The translations under genes were made by a program, and so were the position numbers. From contig JAGGNK010012559.1 in assembly GCA_017590115.1 (NCBI GenBank), positions 1,791,459 to 1,855,458 on the forward strand: DNA of 64,000 bases, read 5' to 3'. This document shows, one piece after another, positions 63,655 through 64,000 of the stretch (positions within the stretch are counted from its first letter, which is position 1; the number at the start of each line of letters is the position of its first letter). This DNA is from Montifringilla adamsi. Its lineage: Eukaryota; Chordata; Aves; Passeriformes; Passeridae. Below the pieces are notes generated by a model. That model did not search any database, was not told the origin of the DNA, and was given only the letters and a program-made list of their open reading frames with translations.

Positions 63655-64000
63655 GGAAAGCTGGACTGGGAAAAGCCTGGAGAAGAGAAGGTTTGGGGGT
63701 GACCTAAGTGCAGCCCTCCAGCACCTGAAGGGAGACAACAAGAAACATGGAAAGGACAATTTAAAAGGGCCTGGAGGGACAGAATAGGGGGAATGGCTTC
63801 ACATGGACAGAGGACAGGGTTAGGTGGGATATTGGGAAGGAATTGAGGGTGCGGAGGCCCTGGAATGGAATTCCCAGAGCAGCTGTGGCTGTCCCATCCC
63901 TGGCAGTGCCCAAGGCCAAGGCTGGATGGGGCTTGGAGCAGCCTGGGACAGTAGAAGGTGTCCCTGGCCAGGACAGGGGCGTGACTGGATGAGCTTTGAG
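63655..64000 (+). repeat. CR1 LINE 3' region, cut by the window edge
   Basis: 'gaaagctggactgggaaaag', 'ggtgggatattgggaagg', 'cagagcagctgtggctg' and 'gacagtagaaggtgtccc' in CR1 order. The window ends just before the expected 'aggtcccttccaaccc' segment and tail. Confidence 0.88.

Noticed and set aside
1..64000. tRNA, rRNA, snRNA or microRNA genes
   Set aside because: I looked for tRNA-like A and B boxes, conserved snRNA starts and familiar microRNA seeds in hairpins and found none I could defend. A covariance-model search would be decisive.
1..64000. A prokaryotic defence, secretion or biosynthetic system
   Set aside because: CR1 elements, avian ERV LTRs and CpG-rich patches show that this is bird nuclear DNA. 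No gene cluster is present.

Overview
The window looks like vertebrate nuclear DNA from a bird, probably a songbird. At least 25 truncated 3' ends of CR1 LINE retrotransposons lie on both strands. They show the typical tail of short ATTCTGTG-type repeats next to a 'TTTGGGTTGGAAGGGACC' core and its reverse complement. Between them are solo LTRs of avian endogenous retroviruses (ERVs), many GC-rich minisatellites, and patches of CpG-rich DNA. The overall GC-rich, minisatellite-dense texture would suit a microchromosome or a subtelomeric arm; that is inference. There are no prokaryotic features: no operons, no Shine-Dalgarno-led ORFs, no CRISPR. I could not support any protein-coding gene. The long open frames run through CR1 tails or through tandem repeats whose unit length is a multiple of three, and none shows a domain I recognise.

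Layout. 1-332: CR1 end plus unique DNA. 517-6779: two head-to-tail copies of a unit of about 3.1 kb. Each copy holds a 49-bp minisatellite, a solo LTR with octamer and TATA motifs, and a CR1 end running into a (CCCAT)n array of 30 units in copy 1 and 6 in copy 2. 6780-8477: unique. 8478-11993: a second head-to-tail duplication (units of 1753 and 1763 bp) bounded by a shared GCAGGG and carrying another solo LTR. 12082-14330: LTR fragments and a 20/21-bp minisatellite. 14331-27330: CR1 ends, minisatellites at 15.6, 23.5, 25.9 and 26.2 kb, a CpG-rich patch at 26.5 kb, and AT-rich repeat-free stretches that may be regulatory. 27548-28448: an inverted duplication with permuted block order. 30-38 kb: a mosaic of direct and inverted repeats that carry CR1 ends. 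38820-39482: an ERV fragment (LTR, primer-binding site, leader) forming a sharp AT-rich island. 40.2-41.1 kb: CpG-rich patches. 44.8-45.2 kb: a 42/38-bp GC-rich minisatellite. 49.07 kb: a small element with terminal inverted repeats nested inside a CR1. 51.9-54.3 kb: a nearly identical 985-bp direct repeat. 55-59.1 kb: two CpG-rich patches, each with an RFX X-box-like motif, flanking an LTR, a TATA motif and a duplicated minisatellite block. 59.1-64 kb: mostly unique DNA with two minisatellites and two CR1 ends, the last cut by the window edge.

How it fits together. I see no pathway or operon. The window is a history of retroposition followed by repeated local duplication, with tandem arrays changing length between duplicate copies. 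Any function is most likely regulatory: possible promoters in CpG-rich patches, LTR promoters, and AT-rich stretches rich in homeodomain-type sites. Comparison with other bird genomes would be needed to show that.
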